A stretch of DNA of 64,000 nucleotides from Rhodospirillaceae bacterium (GTDB lineage Bacteria > Pseudomonadota > Alphaproteobacteria > Bin65). Position numbers and translations under genes: made by a program. Shown here in pieces: positions 1-11,575 of this stretch (its first letter is position 1; each line of letters opens with the position of its first letter). A model generated the notes under the pieces. That model was not told where the DNA came from. It saw only the letters and a list, made by a program, of their open reading frames with translations, and searched no databases. The stretch spans positions 310,001 through 374,000 of the forward strand of contig JAPPLJ010000030.1 of assembly GCA_028819475.1 (NCBI GenBank), read 5' to 3'.

Positions 1-392
1 TTGTAGAAGATCGGCCGGCCGCGCACCGTGAGGCCGAACCAGTGGCCCTTCGGATGGCGCAGGTTCGCCGGGACAGCTGCGTTGAGCGTGGCCGAATTCA
101 GCGGCTGGAACGCGCCCAACCGGTCGAGCTGGATCAGCCGGGCGGCGTCCGTCGTCAGGATCACGTCCGCCGGGCTGGCCGCGCCTTCGGCCTTGAGCCG
201 GGCCATCATCCCCTTCTTGAGGTAGATGACATGCGCCTTGACGCCCGTCTTCTGCTCGAACCCGTCGAGCAAAGGCTTCATCAGCACCGCCTGGCGGTAC
301 GAATAGATGTTGACGTCATTCGCGGCCGCGGCCGCCGCGCCAGTCGCGGCGAGCGCAAGAGCGCCGGCGAGAATCGGGAGCATTCTGGGCAT
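1..392 (-). CDS. Iron(III) ABC transporter substrate-binding protein, N-terminal part
   Basis: This is the first 130 residues of a periplasmic iron-binding protein of the FbpA/AfuA/FutA type; the rest lies left of the window. Residues 1-23 form a signal peptide (charged start, then a long Ala/Leu core). The mature part begins with NDVNIYSYRQ, the opening strand typical of this family, and continues with a KKG turn and a SPADV stretch that line the first lobe of the binding cleft. The start is the ATG at 392; an internal Met at codon 4 is a weaker alternative. A strong Fur-like palindrome lies 24 bases upstream, which supports ferric iron as the ligand and iron repression. The exact siderophore-free substrate form is inferred from family only. 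Confidence 0.85.
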   Translation of the reverse strand, partial: MPRMLPILAGALALAATGAAAAAANDVNIYSYRQAVLMKPLLDGFEQKTGVKAHVIYLKKGMMARLKAEGAASPADVILTTDAARLIQLDRLGAFQPLNSATLNAAVPANLRHPKGHWFGLTVRGRPIFY

Positions 393-415
393 CGGCTTGG
401 GTTCCCGGGCAATCA

Positions 416-436
416 TGCGATTGATAATCATTCGCA
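416..436 (-). promoter_or_regulatory. Fur box upstream of the iron-binding protein gene
   Basis: The site is a 21-bp near-perfect inverted repeat, TGCGA-N11-TCGCA, whose core TTGATAATCATT matches the Fur consensus GATAATNATT. Only three of the 21 positions break the symmetry, one of them the centre base. It lies 24 bases before the start codon of the leftward iron transporter gene, where bound Fur would block transcription. Confidence 0.75.
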
Positions 437-901
437 AACTATCGAGGGGCAGTCGGCGGCGCAAGGCTGAAATTGCGAGCGATTCGCAACAAGGTGTCGC
501 AGGCCCGCACCCGTCGCGCGCCCCACGAGCGATGGCCTCCCTGGACTTCGGTGCAGGCGGAGGCCGACAACAGAACGGGCGCCGCTCTTCCATTGATGCC
601 TAAAAAACAATGATGCCGCCCCGGATTTAATCCGGGGCCCAGAGTCGTAAGCCGAGTCGGTGCCAGGCGACTCTGGCCCCGGATCCTCGCTGCGCTCCGT
701 CCGGGGAGACATTGAGGGGTGGTTGGCGGTATCGGCTATCCGAACAGCAGGGAACCGCAAACGCATAGTGACGGAAAAAACTTCTTTGAACCCTCTACAA
801 TGGGCCGGGACCCTCGCCCGCCGGGGCTTGGCCGGCGTCGCACGCTTGACCGGCCCTGCGGCCCGTGGGAAGCCAGCGCGTCCCGATCGTGGAGCCTTGC
901 C
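437..901. other. Long non-coding gap holding one REP-like repeat
   Basis: The stretch between the Fur box and the sulfhydrylase gene has no convincing gene; the long open frames crossing it are antisense or upstream extensions. Its only recognisable content is the palindromic block at 619-707. I looked for a methionine-type riboswitch before the sulfhydrylase and did not find one. Confidence 0.5.
619..707. repeat. REP-like palindromic element
   Basis: Three nested foldbacks occur in 89 bases. CCCCGGAT and ATCCGGGG (619-637) flank a 3-base loop. CCAGAGTCG and CGACTCTGG face each other across a short spacer. A second CCCCGGA/TCCGGGG pair closes the right side. Such compound GC-rich hairpins between genes are characteristic of repetitive extragenic palindromes. 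No second full copy is present in this window, so its repetitive nature is inferred from structure. Confidence 0.5.
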
Positions 902-2206
902 ATGCTCGATCCCAAGTTCCTCAAATTCGATACGCTCAGCCTGCACGCCGGCCAGCATCCGGACCCGGCGACCGGCGCCCGGGCGGTGCCGATCTACCAG
1001 ACGACCTCCTACATGTTCCCGGACGTCGAACACGCCGCCTCGCTGTTCAATCTCGAGCGGGCCGGCCACATCTATTCGCGCATTTCCAACCCGACCGTCG
1101 CCGTGCTGGAGGAGCGGCTGGCGGCGCTGGAAGGCGGCGTCGGTTCGATCTGCACCGCCAGCGGCATGGCGGCGATCCACCTTGCCGTGGCGACCTTGAT
1201 GGGTCAGGGCGGGCATATCGTATCGTCCGGCTCGATCTACGGCGGCACCCACAACCTGTTCACCCACACGCTGCCGCGCTTCGGCATCGAGACGACCTTC
1301 GTCGATCCGCGCGATCCGGCGGCCTTCGAGGCGGCGATCCGGCCGGAGACCCGGCTGGTCTTCGGCGAGACCCTGGGCAATCCGGGGCTGGAGGTCATGG
1401 ACCTGCCCGTCATTTCCGAGATAGCACACCGCCACGGCATCCCGGTGATGATCGACAGCACATTCGCGACGCCCTGGCTGTTCCGGCCGTTCGAGCACGG
1501 TGTGGACATCGTCATGCATTCGGTGACCAAGTTCCTCGGCGGGCACGGCGTGGCGATCGGCGGCGCCATTGTCGACGGCGGCACCTTCGACTGGGAGGCC
1601 TCCGGCCGCTTCCCGACCATGACCGAGCCCTATGCCGGCTATCACGGCCTCGATTTCGCCGATGAGTTCGGCCCCACCGCCTTCATCATGCGCGCCCGGG
1701 CCGAGGGCCTGCGCGACTTCGGCGCCGCCATGGCGCCGGCCAACGCCTTTTACCTGCTTCAGGGCGTCGAATCGCTGCCGGTGCGCATGGCACGCCATGT
1801 CGAAAACACGCGCAGGATCGTCGCCTTCCTCGATGAGAGCCCGGACGTCGATTGGGTCAGCTATCCCGAACTGCCGTCCCATCCCGACCACGAACTGGCC
1901 AAGCGCCTGCTGCCGAAGGGCTGCGGCGCGATCTTCAGCTTCGGCATCAAGGGCGGGCGCGAGGCCGGCCGCCGCTTCATCGAGCGCCTCGGCCTGTTCT
2001 CCCATCTCGCCAATGTCGGCGACGCCAAGTCCCTGGTCATCCACCCGGCGAGCACGACCCACCAGCAGATGGACACCGCGGCGCTCGAGGCTGCCGGTGT
2101 CGGGGAGGACCTGGTGCGCCTGTCGGTCGGCCTGGAGGACGCCGACGACCTGATCGACGACCTGGCGTCGGCGCTGCGGGCGTCGCAGAAAAGCCGGGCG
2201 GCTTAG
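902..2206 (+). CDS. metY: O-acetylhomoserine sulfhydrylase (MetY-type, PLP-dependent)
   Basis: The 434-residue enzyme belongs to the Cys/Met-metabolism PLP family. It would convert O-acetylhomoserine and sulfide to homocysteine in the cytoplasm. The N-terminal LSLHAGQ...PIYQTTSY block and the long insertion before the C-terminal domain are typical of MetY rather than of cystathionine gamma-synthase. The PLP lysine is K210 in SVTKFLGGHG, and the SGMAA cofactor loop is present near residue 90. The ATG at 902 gives the family N-terminus; an in-frame open stretch further upstream has no family similarity. A GTG-started hydrolase follows after 11 bases, so the two are probably co-transcribed. An O-succinylhomoserine substrate cannot be excluded from sequence alone. 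Confidence 0.9.
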   Translation: MLDPKFLKFDTLSLHAGQHPDPATGARAVPIYQTTSYMFPDVEHAASLFNLERAGHIYSRISNPTVAVLEERLAALEGGVGSICTASGMAAIHLAVATLMGQGGHIVSSGSIYGGTHNLFTHTLPRFGIETTFVDPRDPAAFEAAIRPETRLVFGETLGNPGLEVMDLPVISEIAHRHGIPVMIDSTFATPWLFRPFEHGVDIVMHSVTKFLGGHGVAIGGAIVDGGTFDWEASGRFPTMTEPYAGYHGLDFADEFGPTAFIMRARAEGLRDFGAAMAPANAFYLLQGVESLPVRMARHVENTRRIVAFLDESPDVDWVSYPELPSHPDHELAKRLLPKGCGAIFSFGIKGGREAGRRFIERLGLFSHLANVGDAKSLVIHPASTTHQQMDTAALEAAGVGEDLVRLSVGLEDADDLIDDLASALRASQKSRAA

Positions 2207-2217
2207 GAGGGCGGATC

Positions 2218-3006
2218 GTGGAACTCACCGTCAACGGCAGGCGCGTCTACGGCTCGACCGGCGGCCGCGAATTCGACCCGACGCAGGATCCCGTCATTTT
2301 CCTGCACGGCAGCGGCATGGACCGCACCGTCTGGCAGCTGCAAACCCGCTATTTCGCCTGGCACGGGCGCAGCGTGCTGGCGGTCGACCTGCCGGGCCAC
2401 GGCAAGTCGGAAGGCCCGGCGCTCGACAGCATCGAGGTCCAGGCCAAATGGGTGATCGCCCTGATGGACGCCGCCGGCGTGGCGCAGGCGGCGCTGGTCG
2501 GCCATTCCATGGGCGCGGCGCTGGCGCTGGAGACTGCGGCGGCGTATCCGGACCGGGTGAGCGCCATCGCGCTGTGCGGCGTCGCCGAGGCCATGCCGGT
2601 CCATCCGGAGTTGTTGGCGGCGGGCCTGGAGGGCGACCGCCACGCCTACGACCTCATCACCTCCTGGGGCTTCGACCGCAAGGCCCATATCGGCGGCCAC
2701 AAGGCGCCCGGCACCTGGATGACCGGCGGCGCGAGGCGGCTGCTGGAGCGCGGCCGGGACGCCGTGGTCGGCACCGACCTCGCCGCATCGAACGCCTACA
2801 GGGGCGCGGCAGCGGCGGCGGCGAAGGTCCGGTGCCCGGCGCTGTTCGTGCTCGGCGACCGGGACCGCATGACCCCGCCGCGTAACGCCCGGCCGCTGAT
2901 CGAGGCGATCGACGGCGCGGCGGTCGAGATCATCGCCGGCTGCGGCCACATGATGATGATCGAACGCCCCGATGAGACGCTCGATGCGTTGAGGAAGCTG
3001 TTGTAG
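2218..3006 (+). CDS. Alpha/beta hydrolase
   Basis: The 262-residue protein has the full alpha/beta-hydrolase layout: an oxyanion HGSGMD motif near residue 28, the nucleophile elbow GHSMG with S97, an acid in LGDRDRM (D214 or D216) and H244 in the GCGHMMM motif. No signal peptide is seen, so it is cytoplasmic. The GTG start at 2218 follows an AGGAGG ribosome site that overlaps the stop of metY; no ATG fits better. Coupling to metY hints at ester or thioester hydrolysis connected with sulfur or homoserine metabolism, but the substrate is unknown. Relatives include homoserine acetyltransferase-like and lactone hydrolases. Confidence 0.85.
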   Translation: MELTVNGRRVYGSTGGREFDPTQDPVIFLHGSGMDRTVWQLQTRYFAWHGRSVLAVDLPGHGKSEGPALDSIEVQAKWVIALMDAAGVAQAALVGHSMGAALALETAAAYPDRVSAIALCGVAEAMPVHPELLAAGLEGDRHAYDLITSWGFDRKAHIGGHKAPGTWMTGGARRLLERGRDAVVGTDLAASNAYRGAAAAAAKVRCPALFVLGDRDRMTPPRNARPLIEAIDGAAVEIIAGCGHMMMIERPDETLDALRKLL

Positions 3007-3172
3007 CGGGGTTGGGTCGCGCTGGCGGATTTCGAGCGCCCTTTACACCGTGCAGGAGCGCCCCTATTTCCGCCGGAAGTACGACTGCCTAGGCCATCCC
3101 GGCCGCATCCGTCATTCCGCTGTTGCCGGTCCGCCAATCAGGGCATAGCAGAAGATCAAGGGACTATCGAAT

Positions 3173-3358
3173 ATGCCGAACGACGGTACCAGCCTGTCGA
3201 AGGGAAAATCGAGAGACGACGCTGCACCGACGTCAGGAGACGCGAGCGAGAAACCGTCCGAGAGCCGGAAACCCCGCCGCAGGCCGGTATCCGAGCGCAT
3301 CATCGAGGAAATCTCGGTCGAGCGCAGGGTCGCCCTGGAGATACTGGCTGATCGCTAG
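3173..3358 (+). CDS. Small basic/acidic ORF, candidate antitoxin for Doc
   Basis: The 61-residue reading frame has a Ser/Lys/Asp-rich, probably disordered N-terminal two-thirds and a predicted helix at residues 40-61 (SERIIEEISVERRVALEILADR region). It overlaps the Doc-like toxin frame by about 11 bases, the arrangement usual for antitoxin-toxin pairs. A short disordered protein ending in a helix that docks on a Fic fold would suit a Phd-like role, but I do not recognise the family. The ATG at 3173 is the only start that gives a plausible product. Confidence 0.5.
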   Translation: MPNDGTSLSKGKSRDDAAPTSGDASEKPSESRKPRRRPVSERIIEEISVERRVALEILADR

Positions 3359-3737
3359 CAGCCATTACAGGGTCGCCTGGGTCGACGCCATCCGCGGCCA
3401 CGACAAGGCGGTACGCGGCGGTGCGGCGCCCGGGATTCTGAACGAACATAATATCCGATCAGCGCTCGCGCGGCCTTACCACGGCTATCACCATTTCATT
3501 CACGAAAAGGCGGCTGCCCTCGTTCACGGGATTGTTTCCAGCCACGGTTTTGTCGACGGAAACAAACGTACGGCGCTCTATCTCGTCGAACTGCTGTTGC
3601 GTCGGAGCGGTTATCGTCTGGTCGAGGACGACGTGGCCGTCGCCGATACTATCATTGCGGTCGCCGCGGGGGATATCGACTACGAGGCGCTGGCGCAGTG
3701 GTTCAGGGAACGTGTCGTCCGGGCCGAAGGTGTGTAA
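3348..3737 (+). CDS. Death-on-curing (Doc/Fic family) toxin, non-standard start
   Basis: The product is a compact Fic-fold protein carrying the catalytic loop HGFVDGNKR (about residues 66-74 from the proposed start), followed by TAL and an amphipathic helix as in Doc kinases that phosphorylate EF-Tu. The WVDAIRGHD, ALARP and EKAAALVHGI segments also match death-on-curing proteins. No ATG, GTG or TTG exists in frame between the upstream TTG at 3123 and the first conserved residues. The best available start is the CTG at 3348 (129 residues), which overlaps the stop of the small upstream frame. Either a rare start or coupled re-initiation is used, or the toxin has lost its start and is silent. 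The coding part itself shows no stop or frameshift. Confidence 0.75.
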   Translation: MIASSHYRVAWVDAIRGHDKAVRGGAAPGILNEHNIRSALARPYHGYHHFIHEKAAALVHGIVSSHGFVDGNKRTALYLVELLLRRSGYRLVEDDVAVADTIIAVAAGDIDYEALAQWFRERVVRAEGV

Positions 3738-3761
3738 TTGCCGGAGGCGAAGCCGCCCGCC

Positions 3762-4124
3762 TCACCACAGCCAGGTCTCGACCTTCGGATACGGCGCGCC
3801 CTGGCCGAGATATTGCAGGCCCTTGACGGTGCGCACGATCCACCAGATCAGGGCCGCCAGCAGGATCAGCCAGCCGACGAAAACGAACACGGTCGCCACG
3901 CCGACGGCGCTGTAGAGCAGGCCGATCCAGAAAGTGCGGATCTGGAAGCGGTAGTGGTCGGCGGCCCACTCGGCGGCGCCGTTCCGGCTGACATAGGCGA
4001 TGATGACGCCGGCGATGGCGAGCACGCCGAAAATGATGGCGCCGAGATAGAGGAAATAGACGATCTTCGCGTTGCCGCTGCCGTCGGGCGCGGGATTTTC
4101 GGAGGGCAGGATATCGGCGTTCAT
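3762..4124 (-). CDS. DUF4870-like small membrane protein
   Basis: The 120-residue protein has a short polar N-terminus and three hydrophobic segments at about residues 22-45, 66-84 and 86-103. The aromatic stretch HYRFQIRTFW lies in the middle, the typical layout of DUF4870 inner-membrane proteins. No catalytic residues are visible and the function is unknown. It starts at the ATG at 4124, 17 bases after the thioredoxin gene ends, so it is probably the second gene of that leftward unit. Confidence 0.7.
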   Translation of the reverse strand: MNADILPSENPAPDGSGNAKIVYFLYLGAIIFGVLAIAGVIIAYVSRNGAAEWAADHYRFQIRTFWIGLLYSAVGVATVFVFVGWLILLAALIWWIVRTVKGLQYLGQGAPYPKVETWLW

Positions 4125-4141
4125 TTGCGTCTCGCGGACGC

Positions 4142-5065
4142 CTACGAAAACAGCACCGAGGACAGGCCGCGGCGGCCTTTCTGGGTGAGCGGATGGCCGG
4201 GCCCTAGGGCGTCGAAGAATTTCAGCAGCAGCTTGCGCGCCTTGGCATCCTCCCATTCCCGGTCGCGCCGGATGCTGGCGAGCAGCGCGTCCATCGCGTC
4301 CCCCGTCCGGCCGCGGGCGTAGAGGGCGCAGGCCAGGTCGTAGTGCGCCTGGAGATCGGCGGCATCGGCCTCGACCCGGGCGCGCAGCGCATCCGGATCG
4401 CCGGTCTCGCCCAACTCGTCGATCAGGGCGAGCGCCGCCCGGGCGGCCACGACGTCGGGATCTTTCGCCATCTCCTCGGGCAACTGGCCGAGCATCTGGC
4501 GCGCCTGGTCCGGCTGGCCCAGCGCGATCGCCGCGCGCGCCAGGCCGACCAGCGCCGTGGCGTTGGCGCCGTCAAGTTCGAGGATGCGGGAATACATCCC
4601 GGCCGCGCTGCCGGCGTCGCCCTGCTCGAGCGCGGCGCGGGCCTCGGCGAGCATCTGGTCGACGACCGGATCGACCGGCGGTGCGCCGCCGGGCGCGGCA
4701 GCGGCGAGCCGCTCGACGAACTGGCGGATCTGGCTTTCCGGCTGGGCGCCGACGAAGCCGTCGACCGGCCGGCCGCCGGCGAAAGCGAAGACGGCCGGGA
4801 TCGACTGCACGCGCAGCTGGCCGGCCAGCGCCTGGTTCTTGTCGACGTCGACCTTGACCAGCCGGACCTTGCCGTTCTGCTCCCTGACCACCTTTTCGAG
4901 GGCCGGGCCGAGCTGCTTGCACGGGCCGCACCAGGTCGCCCAGAAATCGACGATCACCGGCGTTTCCTGCGACGCCTCGATCACGTCTGCCGCGAAGTTG
5001 GCGGTGTCTGAGTCCTTGATGACGTCGGCGCCTGCCGCGCCGGCGCCGCCGATCAGCGTATCCAT
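4142..5065 (-). CDS. cnoX: Thioredoxin-TPR co-chaperone (CnoX/YbbN-like)
   Basis: The 307-residue protein joins a thioredoxin domain (residues about 17-125) with active site WCGPC (C46, C49) to a C-terminal helical-repeat region (about 135-295) rich in AxxLxxxG helices. This is the CnoX/YbbN arrangement. In that family the protein protects oxidatively unfolded substrates and hands them to GroEL or DnaK. An intact CGPC pair, as here, suggests that redox activity is retained, unlike in E. coli YbbN. The ATG at 5065 is preceded by no signal peptide, so the protein is cytoplasmic. The downstream membrane protein is likely in the same transcript. Confidence 0.87.
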   Translation of the reverse strand: MDTLIGGAGAAGADVIKDSDTANFAADVIEASQETPVIVDFWATWCGPCKQLGPALEKVVREQNGKVRLVKVDVDKNQALAGQLRVQSIPAVFAFAGGRPVDGFVGAQPESQIRQFVERLAAAAPGGAPPVDPVVDQMLAEARAALEQGDAGSAAGMYSRILELDGANATALVGLARAAIALGQPDQARQMLGQLPEEMAKDPDVVAARAALALIDELGETGDPDALRARVEADAADLQAHYDLACALYARGRTGDAMDALLASIRRDREWEDAKARKLLLKFFDALGPGHPLTQKGRRGLSSVLFS

Positions 5066-5189
5066 GAAAATCCCCGCATCCTCGCCCCTGCACCCGCACG
5101 CCGTCGCGTCGCGCCTTACATGGCGGAGCGCGCCGCAGCGGACAAGGGGGTGGAAGCGCGCGGGGGCCGGCCCGGTTCGGCGCGCCGCC

Positions 5190-5696
5190 TCACTCCGCCA
5201 CCGCTTCCAGATCCATGATCTGCGGATCGTGGCCGCAATCGCGAATGAACGTCACCAGGTCGGCACCGGCGATGGTCGTCGTCGCGTCGTTGCGCAGCGG
5301 GTGGACGTTGACCAGCCGGTGTTCCATCAGCCCCTCGTCGAGGATCACCGCCGCCCGGCAATCCGCATCGTTGATCAGGCCGAACGGGGAGACCGCGCCG
5401 GGCGCGACCCCCAGCACCTCCATCAGCAGTTCCGGGCTGCCGAAGGACAGCGAGCCCCGCGCGCCGATGCGCTTGCGGAAGGTCTTGAGATCGACCGGCC
5501 GATCCTCCTCGGCGACGATCAGCCAGATTTTCCTGTTCTTGTCGCGCAGGAACAGGTTCCTGACATGGCCGCCTTCCAGTTCGCCGCGCAGCGCTTTGCT
5601 CTCCGCCACCGTATGGAGCGGCGGATGTTCGGTCGTCGTCCAGCCGAGGCCCAGGGCGTCGAGCCGGGCGTAAAGGTCCTGTTCGGTAGCGGGCAT
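5190..5696 (-). CDS. Prolyl-tRNA editing deacylase (ProXp/PrdX, YbaK family)
   Basis: This 168-residue stand-alone editing domain of the YbaK/ProX superfamily hydrolyses mischarged alanyl-tRNA(Pro) or a similar product. Family marks include HPPLHTVAES near residue 25, the KNLFL-like segment RNLFLRDKNR at about 47-56, the conserved lysine region in LKTFRKRIGA, the GSVSPFGLIND-type loop and the LVNVHPLRND metal-free active-site wall. Its length agrees with PrdX proteins. It is a single gene pointing away from the tRNA-Gly gene. Which aminoacyl-tRNA is edited (Ala-, Cys- or other) is not settled by sequence. Confidence 0.85.
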   Translation of the reverse strand: MPATEQDLYARLDALGLGWTTTEHPPLHTVAESKALRGELEGGHVRNLFLRDKNRKIWLIVAEEDRPVDLKTFRKRIGARGSLSFGSPELLMEVLGVAPGAVSPFGLINDADCRAAVILDEGLMEHRLVNVHPLRNDATTTIAGADLVTFIRDCGHDPQIMDLEAVAE

Positions 5697-5899
5697 CGGA
5701 GCGCTTCGGGTCGTCGGTAACGGCGGGGCGGGTGCGGGCGGGCGGGCATCCGGCTTGAAATCCGGAGGGGCCTATCTAACTGTGACGCAGCCGCGACACC
5801 AGCCCTTGCGCTTCATCCTTGTCAATTCCGGGAGCCGGCGTATAGTCCGCGGCTTCACGGGCGGGCCGAGCCGAACCGGAACGCGCCGCGGCAGTCTGC

Positions 5900-5974
5900 G
5901 CGGGAGTAGCTCAGAGGTAGAGCATCACGTTGCCAACGTGAGGGTCGCGAGTTCAAATCTCGTCTCCCGCTCCA
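5900..5974 (+). tRNA. tRNA-Gly (anticodon GCC)
   Basis: A full cloverleaf is visible: acceptor GCGGGAG pairing with CTCCCGC, D arm GCTC...GAGC, anticodon stem TCACG/CGTGA with loop TTGCCAA, and a T arm containing GTTCAAATC. The 3' CCA is encoded at 5972-5974. Anticodon GCC reads glycine codons GGC and GGU, which suits this GC-rich genome. Confidence 0.97.
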
Positions 5975-6076
5975 GACTTCCTTCGCGAACATCCTCCGAT
6001 TCCGGCGCCATTCGCGCCTTGAAACCCTGCCCGGCAGGGGCTATCGGCTGCCCGGCGGCAGCGCGAAAGAGTTACC

Positions 6077-7192
6077 ATGAGCACCAACAAGTCCCTCCTC
6101 ATCCTGCCGGGCGACGGCATCGGCCCCGAAGTCATGGACCAGGTCGTCCGGGTCGCCGACTGGTTCGGCCGGGAACGGGCGGTGAAGTTCGATCTGGACG
6201 ACGGTATCTGCGGCGGCGCGGCGCTGGACGCCGAAGGCACGGCGCTGCCCGACGCGGTCATGGCGAAGGCGAAAGCCAGCGACGCCGTGATGTTCGGCGC
6301 GGTCGGCGGCCCGAAATGGGACGCCAACCCCTTCCACCTCAAGCCGGAACAGGGCCTGCTGCGCCTGCGCAAGGAACTCGACCTGTTCGCCAACCTGCGC
6401 CCGGCGCTCTGCTTCGAGGCGCTGGCCGAAGCCTCCTCGCTCAAGGCGGACCTCGTCTCCGGCCTCGACATCGTGATCGTGCGGGAGCTGACGGGCGGGG
6501 TCTATTTCGGCGAGCCGCGCGGAATCGAGACTCTGGCCGACGGCAGCCGCAAGGGCGTCGATACCCAGCTCTACACCACGCCGGAGATCCACCGCATCGC
6601 CCGCGTCGCCTTCGAGCTGGCGCGCAAGCGGCGCAACCTAGTGCATTCGTCGGAGAAGTCGAACGTCATGCATAGTGGCGTGCTGTGGCGCGAGGAGGTG
6701 ACGGCGATCCACGAGGCCGAATACGGCGATGTCGAACTGCGCCACATCCTGGCGGACAACTGCGCCATGCAACTCGTCCGCGCGCCCAAGCAGTTCGACG
6801 TGATCGTGACCGACAACCTGTTCGGCGACATGCTGTCCGACGTCGCCGCCATGCTGACCGGCTCGCTCGGCATGCTGCCCTCGGCCTCGCTCGGCGCGGA
6901 AGACCCGGCGACCGGCAAGCGCCACGCGCTCTACGAGCCGGTGCACGGCTCGGCGCCGGACATCGCCGGGCAGGGCGTCGCCAACCCGCTCGCCAGCATC
7001 CTCAGCTTCGCGATGGCGCTGCGCTATTCCTTCGACCTGGGCGACGAGGCCGACATGCTGGAAGCCGCGGTCGCCGGCGTGCTCGCCGACGGCCTGCGCA
7101 CCGCCGACCTGGCCCAAGCGAACACGACCCGCGTCTCGACCGCCGAAATGGGCGACGCCGTCCTGCGCGGGCTGGAGACGGCGGCGGGGTAG
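6077..7192 (+). CDS. leuB: 3-isopropylmalate dehydrogenase
   Basis: The 371-residue enzyme catalyses NAD-dependent oxidative decarboxylation of 3-isopropylmalate in leucine synthesis. Signature elements are [10 protein letters not shown] at the N-terminus, the substrate-binding arginines in [25 protein letters not shown] at about residues 137-146, and the metal site [25 protein letters not shown] near residue 290 marks NAD specificity. The length is normal. It stands alone here, 102 bases after tRNA-Gly; leuC and leuD are not in the window. Its stop lies only 8 bases from the facing odhB stop, with no terminator between. Confidence 0.97.
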   Translation: MSTNKSLLILPGDGIGPEVMDQVVRVADWFGRERAVKFDLDDGICGGAALDAEGTALPDAVMAKAKASDAVMFGAVGGPKWDANPFHLKPEQGLLRLRKELDLFANLRPALCFEALAEASSLKADLVSGLDIVIVRELTGGVYFGEPRGIETLADGSRKGVDTQLYTTPEIHRIARVAFELARKRRNLVHSSEKSNVMHSGVLWREEVTAIHEAEYGDVELRHILADNCAMQLVRAPKQFDVIVTDNLFGDMLSDVAAMLTGSLGMLPSASLGAEDPATGKRHALYEPVHGSAPDIAGQGVANPLASILSFAMALRYSFDLGDEADMLEAAVAGVLADGLRTADLAQANTTRVSTAEMGDAVLRGLETAAG

Positions 7193-7200
7193 GACGCCCC

Positions 7201-8499
7201 CTACACCCCGATCAGCAACCTCTCCGGATCCTCCAGGCCTTCCTTGACTTTCACCAGGAAGGTCACGGCTTCGCGGCCGTCGACGATTCGGTGGTCGTAG
7301 CTCAGCGCGAGATACATCATCGGGCGGATGACGACCTGGCCGTCGCGGGCGACCGGGCGCTGCTCGATCCGGTGCATGCCGAGGATGCCGGACTGCGGCG
7401 GGTTGAGGATCGGCGTCGAGAGCATCGAGCCGTAGACGCCGCCGTTCGAGATGGTGAAGGTGCCGCCGGTCAGCTCGGCCATCGAGAGGGCGCCGTCGCG
7501 CGCCCTGGCGCCGAGCTCGGCGATCGTCCGCTCGATATCGACGAAGGACAGGCCGTCGGCATCGCGCAGGACCGGCACGACCAGGCCCTGTTCCGTGCCG
7601 ACCGCCACGCCGATGTCGTAGTAATTCTTGTAGACGATGTCGTCGCCGTCGATCTCGGCGTTGACCGCCGGGATCTCCTTCAGCGCCTCGATGCAGGCCT
7701 TGACGAAGAAGGACATGAAACCGAGGCGCACGCCGTGGCGCTTCTCGAAGCTGTCCCGATAGCGTTTGCGCAGGTCGAGGATCGCGCCCATGTCGGCGTC
7801 GTTGAAGGTCGTCAGCATCGCCGCCGTGTTCTGGGCTTCCTTGAGGCGTTCGGCGATGCGCCGGCGCAGGCGGGACATGCGCACCCGGACTTCGCGCTCG
7901 CCGGCGTCGGGCCTAGGCGGCTCGGGCGCGGGTCTCGATGCGGCCGGAGCCGGCGCAACAGGTTCGGGCTCCGGCGTTGGGTCCGGTTCGGCGGCGGGCG
8001 CGGCGGCTTCCTCCGCGGCGGCGGCCTGCGCCGCCAGGTGCGCCTCGACATCGGCCTTGAGCAGGCGGCCGTCCTTGCCGGTGCCCTCGATCGCCGACGG
8101 ATCGAGATCGTGCTCGGCGACCAGCTTGCGCACTGCCGGGCTGAGGGGCGGACTGAGCGGCGGGCTGAGCGGCGGGGCAGCCGGTTCCGGTTCGGGTTCC
8201 GGCTCGGGTTCCCGCCCCGGTTCAGGCACAGGCCGGGGGGGCGCTGCCGCCACGCCGGCCCCGGTCTCGTCGATCCGGCCGAGCACCGCGCCGACTTCCA
8301 CCTCCGCGCCCTCGCCGGCGAGGATTTCCGCCAATACGCCGGCCGCCGGGGCGTTGACCTCCAGCGTGACCTTGTCGGTTTCCAGTTCGACCAGGGGTTC
8401 GTCGGCTCCGACGGCGTCGCCGACCTGCTTGTACCACTTGGCGACCTCGGCTTCCGTCACCGATTCGCCGAGCGCCGGCACTTTGATGTCTACGGTCAT
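7201..8499 (-). CDS. odhB: Dihydrolipoamide succinyltransferase, E2 of 2-oxoglutarate dehydrogenase
   Basis: The 432-residue E2 core has a lipoyl domain (residues 1-76, lipoyl lysine K43 in ETDKV). It is followed by a Pro/Ala/Glu-rich linker with a run of Glu-Pro repeats and three tandem PPLS units, a peripheral-subunit-binding domain at about 120-160, and a catalytic domain to the C-terminus with H403 and D407 in YDHRIVDG. It moves the succinyl group from E1 to CoA. It is the last gene of the leftward TCA operon, 31 bases after sucA. No lpd gene follows, unlike in many alphaproteobacteria. Confidence 0.96.
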   Translation of the reverse strand: MTVDIKVPALGESVTEAEVAKWYKQVGDAVGADEPLVELETDKVTLEVNAPAAGVLAEILAGEGAEVEVGAVLGRIDETGAGVAAAPPRPVPEPGREPEPEPEPEPAAPPLSPPLSPPLSPAVRKLVAEHDLDPSAIEGTGKDGRLLKADVEAHLAAQAAAAEEAAAPAAEPDPTPEPEPVAPAPAASRPAPEPPRPDAGEREVRVRMSRLRRRIAERLKEAQNTAAMLTTFNDADMGAILDLRKRYRDSFEKRHGVRLGFMSFFVKACIEALKEIPAVNAEIDGDDIVYKNYYDIGVAVGTEQGLVVPVLRDADGLSFVDIERTIAELGARARDGALSMAELTGGTFTISNGGVYGSMLSTPILNPPQSGILGMHRIEQRPVARDGQVVIRPMMYLALSYDHRIVDGREAVTFLVKVKEGLEDPERLLIGV

Positions 8500-8530
8500 G
8501 TCCTGGACCCGAAAGGAAATTTCAGTTCGT

Positions 8531-11440
<2,910 letters not shown>

Positions 11441-11474
11441 GGGTCCGGCTTGCCTGCTGTTGCGGTCTCTACCG

Positions 11475-11493
11475 CCCGGCACCGCGCCGGGCA
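11475..11493 (-). other. Small hairpin in the sucD-sucA gap
   Basis: GCCCGGC and GCCGGGC form a 7-bp stem with a 5-base loop. There is no T-run on the leftward strand, so this is not a standard terminator. It could be an mRNA-processing or attenuation structure that sets the expression ratio within the operon. Confidence 0.3.
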
Positions 11494-11575
11494 CCCTTAA
11501 ACACTAGGTATCCCGGTCGCTCTTGTCACCGGGAAGCGCCATCACCGTTGCGCGACGGAACGCGGAATTGCGCGC

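Noticed and set aside
728..901. SAM-type riboswitch before metY
   Set aside because: The SAM-II hallmark (pseudoknot with GCTAAAAA-like end) is absent and I could not match other SAM or SAH classes.
428..2062. Leftward 544-codon frame opposite metY
   Set aside because: It is antisense to a clear PLP enzyme and includes the non-coding gap; no motif was seen.
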